A DNA stretch of 6,189 bases from Thermococcaceae archaeon. GTDB taxonomy: Archaea > Methanobacteriota_B > Thermococci > Thermococcales > Thermococcaceae. The first letter of the stretch is position 1; the number at the start of each line of letters is the position of its first letter. This document shows positions 3,972 to 6,189 of this stretch, one piece after another. The translations under genes and the position numbers were made by a program. The stretch covers positions 1 through 6,189 of the forward strand of contig JAMOPD010000383.1 in NCBI GenBank assembly GCA_027064745.1. The letters are read 5' to 3'. Below the pieces are notes generated by a model that saw only the letters and a list, made by a program, of their open reading frames with translations, was not told the DNA's origin and searched no databases.

Positions 3972-5372
3972 TTAAAAGATCTTTCGGATAATAGCATGAA
4001 TTTCATCGAAACTCTTACAGCGTATCTTTTTGCTTGTATCTACATAGTATCTCAGATAATAATGCACAGCATTGTACAGTCTCCGATCCAAAATGATCAT
4101 TGTATGCTCTAGATCCTTGTACCTATTGAACCTGAACAAACTCTGCACATTTATTCCGTCCCTCAATTCCCGGTTATATCTCCAGGGGTCATCAATTAGT
4201 TGAAAGATCACTGGGTGAGTCCACGGAAGTTTTAAAGGACTGAAATCGTCCTCAATCGTTATTTCTCCTTTTTGGTAAGTTCCTACAGCAACCCTGAAAT
4301 CGTAGATCTCTTCCCCTCCCCGCCTTATTCTTCCTTTCAATGGCTTAAACGATATGCCCCTGTAAAATTTGCCCCCGATTGTCAAGATCCATAAGTCTGC
4401 ATGAGGATCTATGTGTAGACCAGTTACGTCCTGGCTAACTCGCCACCCCCTATTCACCATATCTTCAAGGACAATTTCTCCAAGTTCCTTTCGCCTCGAT
4501 GTAAATCCTACTGGCACAGTTCTCACAAGCACCTGGTCCAATAAATTTAACAACTTCGGTACCCACTTGATCTCAATTACTTTCTTCTTCTCTTCCCATT
4601 TTAACACCCTGTCCAAATAGACTATTATATCCCTCGACTTCTTACCACGTAGATGATATACTGGATAATCGTATTCATCGATGAGGACTTCTAGCATTGA
4701 TTGCGGAAATGTGGCACTTATTATATATGAATAAAATATAGCTTTCTGCACAAACAGCGGCTGATAAAAATAGAAATTTTTAAACCTTTTCAGCCCCGAC
4801 CTGAACTTTCTATATATTCTCTTGTCTATTGTTTTTAGTGCTTTCAAGAAGTCCTCCGTTATTGGGGTTGATAACTTTATAAAGTAGTCTTCTCCTTCAT
4901 CAATAATCAAATAAATCTTTTTCTCCGGAAACTTCTTCTTTAGTAGCAGCCACGCAAATATCCCCAATACATGTGTCGCAACAATCACTTGTCCACCATC
5001 TATAATGTACCTAATTAGTTCTTCCCAGTGCTCCTTATATCTGCAATCATCGTTATCCAGGTGATATTTCAGCGCCTTGATATAGTCGTTAAATCTCTCC
5101 TTGTATCGCTCTATAATAGGTTCATACTCCTCATGGCTCACTAGCCTGAATGGTTCTATTCCATGATCCTTAAAATACCAATAGATATAGTCACGCAGTT
5201 TTCGGAGCGGTGCAGTATATATGTATATCTTGTTGTTGTCCTTCGCTACTATTCTACAAACGCACCACGTACTTAAACGGGTTTTCCCTGTCCCTGGCGG
5301 CCCTAGGATCGCTCCGCGCTTGTATTTTCTCATAAAATCCAGGAGCCTATACATTGTCCTCTCGCTTGTCAT
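3972..5372 (-). CDS. XPD/Rad3-like superfamily 2 helicase without an iron-sulphur cluster
   Basis: A 466-aa ATP-dependent DNA helicase or translocase. Motifs in order: Walker A GPPGTGKT (24-31); Ia YTAPLRKL (52-59); VIVATH (129-134); Walker B LIIDEGE (155-161, DEGE in place of DEAH); III SAT (219-221); IV-like VGFTSRR (288-294); V GGKFYRGISF (333-342); VI QSLFRFNR (410-417); then MIILDRRL soon after motif VI. Motif V and the late DRR element are typical of the XPD/Rad3/DinG group, which unwinds DNA 5' to 3'. True XPD has four cysteines between Ia and II that hold a 4Fe-4S cluster; here only Cys110 falls in that span, so the cluster is absent. The protein is also shorter than XPD. The start is ATG 5370-5372, set by GGTG at 5381-5384; a TTG frame to 5402 reads through that site. 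An inverted repeat with a TATA core lies upstream. A role in replication or recombination of the element is inferred. Confidence 0.88.
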   Translation of the reverse strand: MTSERTMYRLLDFMRKYKRGAILGPPGTGKTRLSTWCVCRIVAKDNNKIYIYTAPLRKLRDYIYWYFKDHGIEPFRLVSHEEYEPIIERYKERFNDYIKALKYHLDNDDCRYKEHWEELIRYIIDGGQVIVATHVLGIFAWLLLKKKFPEKKIYLIIDEGEDYFIKLSTPITEDFLKALKTIDKRIYRKFRSGLKRFKNFYFYQPLFVQKAIFYSYIISATFPQSMLEVLIDEYDYPVYHLRGKKSRDIIVYLDRVLKWEEKKKVIEIKWVPKLLNLLDQVLVRTVPVGFTSRRKELGEIVLEDMVNRGWRVSQDVTGLHIDPHADLWILTIGGKFYRGISFKPLKGRIRRGGEEIYDFRVAVGTYQKGEITIEDDFSPLKLPWTHPVIFQLIDDPWRYNRELRDGINVQSLFRFNRYKDLEHTMIILDRRLYNAVHYYLRYYVDTSKKIRCKSFDEIHAIIRKIF

Positions 5373-5380
5373 AACAAAAG

Positions 5381-5384
5381 CACC
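5381..5384 (-). promoter_or_regulatory. Shine-Dalgarno core that sets the helicase start
   Basis: GGTG on the minus strand, 8 nt before ATG 5370-5372, after a T8 tract. The spacing equals that of the other genes here and rules out the TTG at 5400-5402. Confidence 0.65.
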
Positions 5385-5426
5385 AAAAAAAAGCCGCGAC
5401 AAACTAGGGCCAATAGAGATCAGGGA

Positions 5427-5532
5427 GGATCCTGGCGATCTGACACTTCTGTTGGAACCTGTATATTATATATATTATATATATTCCAACAGAACTGACA
5501 GTAGGCACTCGATCTAGGATCTGGAGATCAGA
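5427..5532. repeat. GATC-rich direct repeats flanking the helicase promoter palindrome
   Basis: GGATCCTGGCGATCTGA (5427-5443) and GGATCTGGAGATCAGA (5517-5532) match at most positions with one gap. Each is preceded by another GATC, at 5417 and 5511. The right copy overlaps the last codons of the 208-aa gene, so part of it is coding. They bracket the inverted repeat at 5447-5494. Confidence 0.4.
5447..5494. promoter_or_regulatory. 11-bp inverted repeat around a TATA-rich core, likely helicase promoter and operator
   Basis: TTCTGTTGGAA (5447-5457) and TTCCAACAGAA (5484-5494) are perfect inverted arms. The 26 bp between them are nearly all A and T (5460-5483) and hold TATA boxes on both strands. 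On the minus strand, initiation would fall near 5440-5455, giving a leader of about 70-80 nt to the helicase ATG. Arms that bracket a TATA box suggest a repressor site. The same sequence could extrude as a cruciform, or form an RNA hairpin that ends the upstream gene. Confidence 0.65.
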
Positions 5533-6140
5533 GTCTTGTATACAACGCATTCCCAGTCATTGTATCTCTTGCATATATTTTCTAACCATGTCATTTTCGC
5601 GACCATGTTTCTTATCTTATCGATCACGTCATCGTCGACTATTTGCAGCCATACTTGTTTTTTCCACAATGTCTTCCATGTATAAACGATCTCTTGCTCG
5701 TGCCCCCTGGCATATTGCTTAAAGTACCAACTGGGCACGCGGTCGCAGCTCTCTTTTCCCAACACGGGGCACAGCGGACACGCGCCGCGAGGGATCAGCG
5801 ACATGTAGTGATGCTTAGCATTGATGCTGAAGTCATAAACCGCGTATGTCCATACAACGTCTTCGACCCCATTGTCAAGCTTTAACTCTTCCAGCAAGTG
5901 ATGCAAATATATTAGCTCCTTAAACAACACTGTAGCTATGCTATCGCGCCGCCGCTTATATTTGTTCCACGAGATCTTCGTTAATTTATGCATTATTTCC
6001 TCACTAAATAAATACCACTCTATATACTTCCAAAACAAGCACTCGGTTTTCTTAAATACATAGTACAATGTTAAGTAATCAGTAAGAACTAGTGGAAGGT
6101 TGAATCTGTACTTATAAAATATGTATTTACGGATCTTCAT
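5514..6140 (-). CDS. Unrecognised 208-aa protein with a CPLC cysteine cluster
   Basis: A 208-aa protein, rich in Trp and Tyr and mostly helical. Residues 119-147 hold Cys121-x2-Cys124-x7-Cys132 and His147, a plausible zinc-binding or iron-sulphur site; spacing does not match a family I know. The first 118 residues are helical with many aromatic and basic residues (KYKRRRDS at 60-67, LHHLLEELKL at 79-88, AKHHYM at 108-113). There is no signal peptide and no clear membrane segment. The ATG at 6138-6140 is chosen because AGGTGATC (6146-6153) precedes it. The frame stays open upstream to the window edge, so a longer protein is possible but unlikely. It lies upstream of the helicase, separated by a promoter-like palindrome. 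A DNA- or RNA-binding role is a guess from its basic, cysteine-bearing composition. Confidence 0.78.
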   Translation of the reverse strand: MKIRKYIFYKYRFNLPLVLTDYLTLYYVFKKTECLFWKYIEWYLFSEEIMHKLTKISWNKYKRRRDSIATVLFKELIYLHHLLEELKLDNGVEDVVWTYAVYDFSINAKHHYMSLIPRGACPLCPVLGKESCDRVPSWYFKQYARGHEQEIVYTWKTLWKKQVWLQIVDDDVIDKIRNMVAKMTWLENICKRYNDWECVVYKTLISRS

Positions 6141-6147
6141 TCCTTGA

Positions 6148-6153
6148 TCACCT
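6148..6153 (-). promoter_or_regulatory. Strong Shine-Dalgarno site of the 208-aa gene
   Basis: AGGTGA on the minus strand (AGGTGATC with the next bases), 7 nt before the ATG. It is the best match in the window to the archaeal 16S 3' end and decides the start although the frame is open further upstream. Confidence 0.75.
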
Positions 6154-6189
6154 AAAGAAGAGTTCAGCTTGTGACTTTCTTCATCGCCC

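Noticed and set aside
5221..5885. Plus-strand frames over the helicase N-terminus and the 208-aa gene
   Set aside because: They run against genes with clear starts; the first crosses the Walker A region in antisense and the promoter palindrome.
3972..6140. Type IV CRISPR module, with the helicase as a Csf4/DinG-like protein and the cysteine protein as Csf1
   Set aside because: No Cas5, Cas6 or Cas7 gene and no CRISPR repeats are present; the cysteine spacing is not a recognised Csf1 pattern.
6164..6189. Tail of an upstream minus-strand gene ending in a TGA at 6164
   Set aside because: Only eight codons are visible and any of the three frames could be real, so it cannot be supported.

Overview
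The window looks like a piece of a mobile element (plasmid, virus or integrated element) of a hyperthermophilic crenarchaeon (Thermoproteota). The grounds are visible in the sequence. Every gene has a GGTG-type Shine-Dalgarno core 6-8 nt before its start, and four of the nine starts are TTG. Arg is mostly AGG/AGA and Ile is often ATA. TATA-like boxes and short T-run stops lie between genes. The gene content is a small C2H2 zinc-finger protein, a ribbon-helix-helix-like protein, a serine recombinase, an XPD-like helicase and several unrecognised small proteins. No capsid, replication initiator, integrase of the tyrosine type, rRNA or tRNA is seen, so plasmid versus virus cannot be decided. The order of organism is also not resolved.

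All nine genes lie on the minus strand, so the window reads from right to left. From the right edge: an unrecognised 208-aa protein with a CPLC cysteine cluster (5514-6140); a 141-bp gap with a perfect 11-bp inverted repeat around a TATA-rich core; an XPD/Rad3-like superfamily 2 helicase (3972-5372); an unrecognised 201-aa alpha/beta protein 29 nt behind it (3337-3942); two small unrecognised acidic proteins (2893-3258 and 2617-2811); a gap with a 9-bp hairpin; and a serine recombinase (1830-2498). Next comes a 356-bp gene-free region, then a ribbon-helix-helix-like DNA-binding protein (1057-1473), a C2H2 zinc-finger protein (682-993), and a secreted or membrane-anchored protein that runs off the left edge (1-581).

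The gene-free region 1474-1829 is the most striking part. Next to the ribbon-helix-helix gene it holds about ten degenerate copies of TTCTACC spaced 9-11 bp apart, that is, on one face of the helix. Beyond these lie a short GC-rich island, a CTGGCACAA repeat triad around a TATA-like core, a TGTTCA palindrome and a 37-bp imperfect palindrome that abuts the recombinase stop. Together these resemble a control locus for partition, replication or site-specific recombination. The array is reminiscent of centromere or operator arrays bound by ribbon-helix-helix proteins, but no partner NTPase is in view.

Several start codons needed correction. The longest open frames of four genes begin upstream of their own Shine-Dalgarno sequence, and three of those give a false N-terminal Met-Gly-Glu. 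Starting after the GGTG puts the recombinase catalytic serine at residue 10, as in gamma-delta resolvase. The left-edge gene has an abrupt change in composition: its last 42 visible codons all end in A or C.
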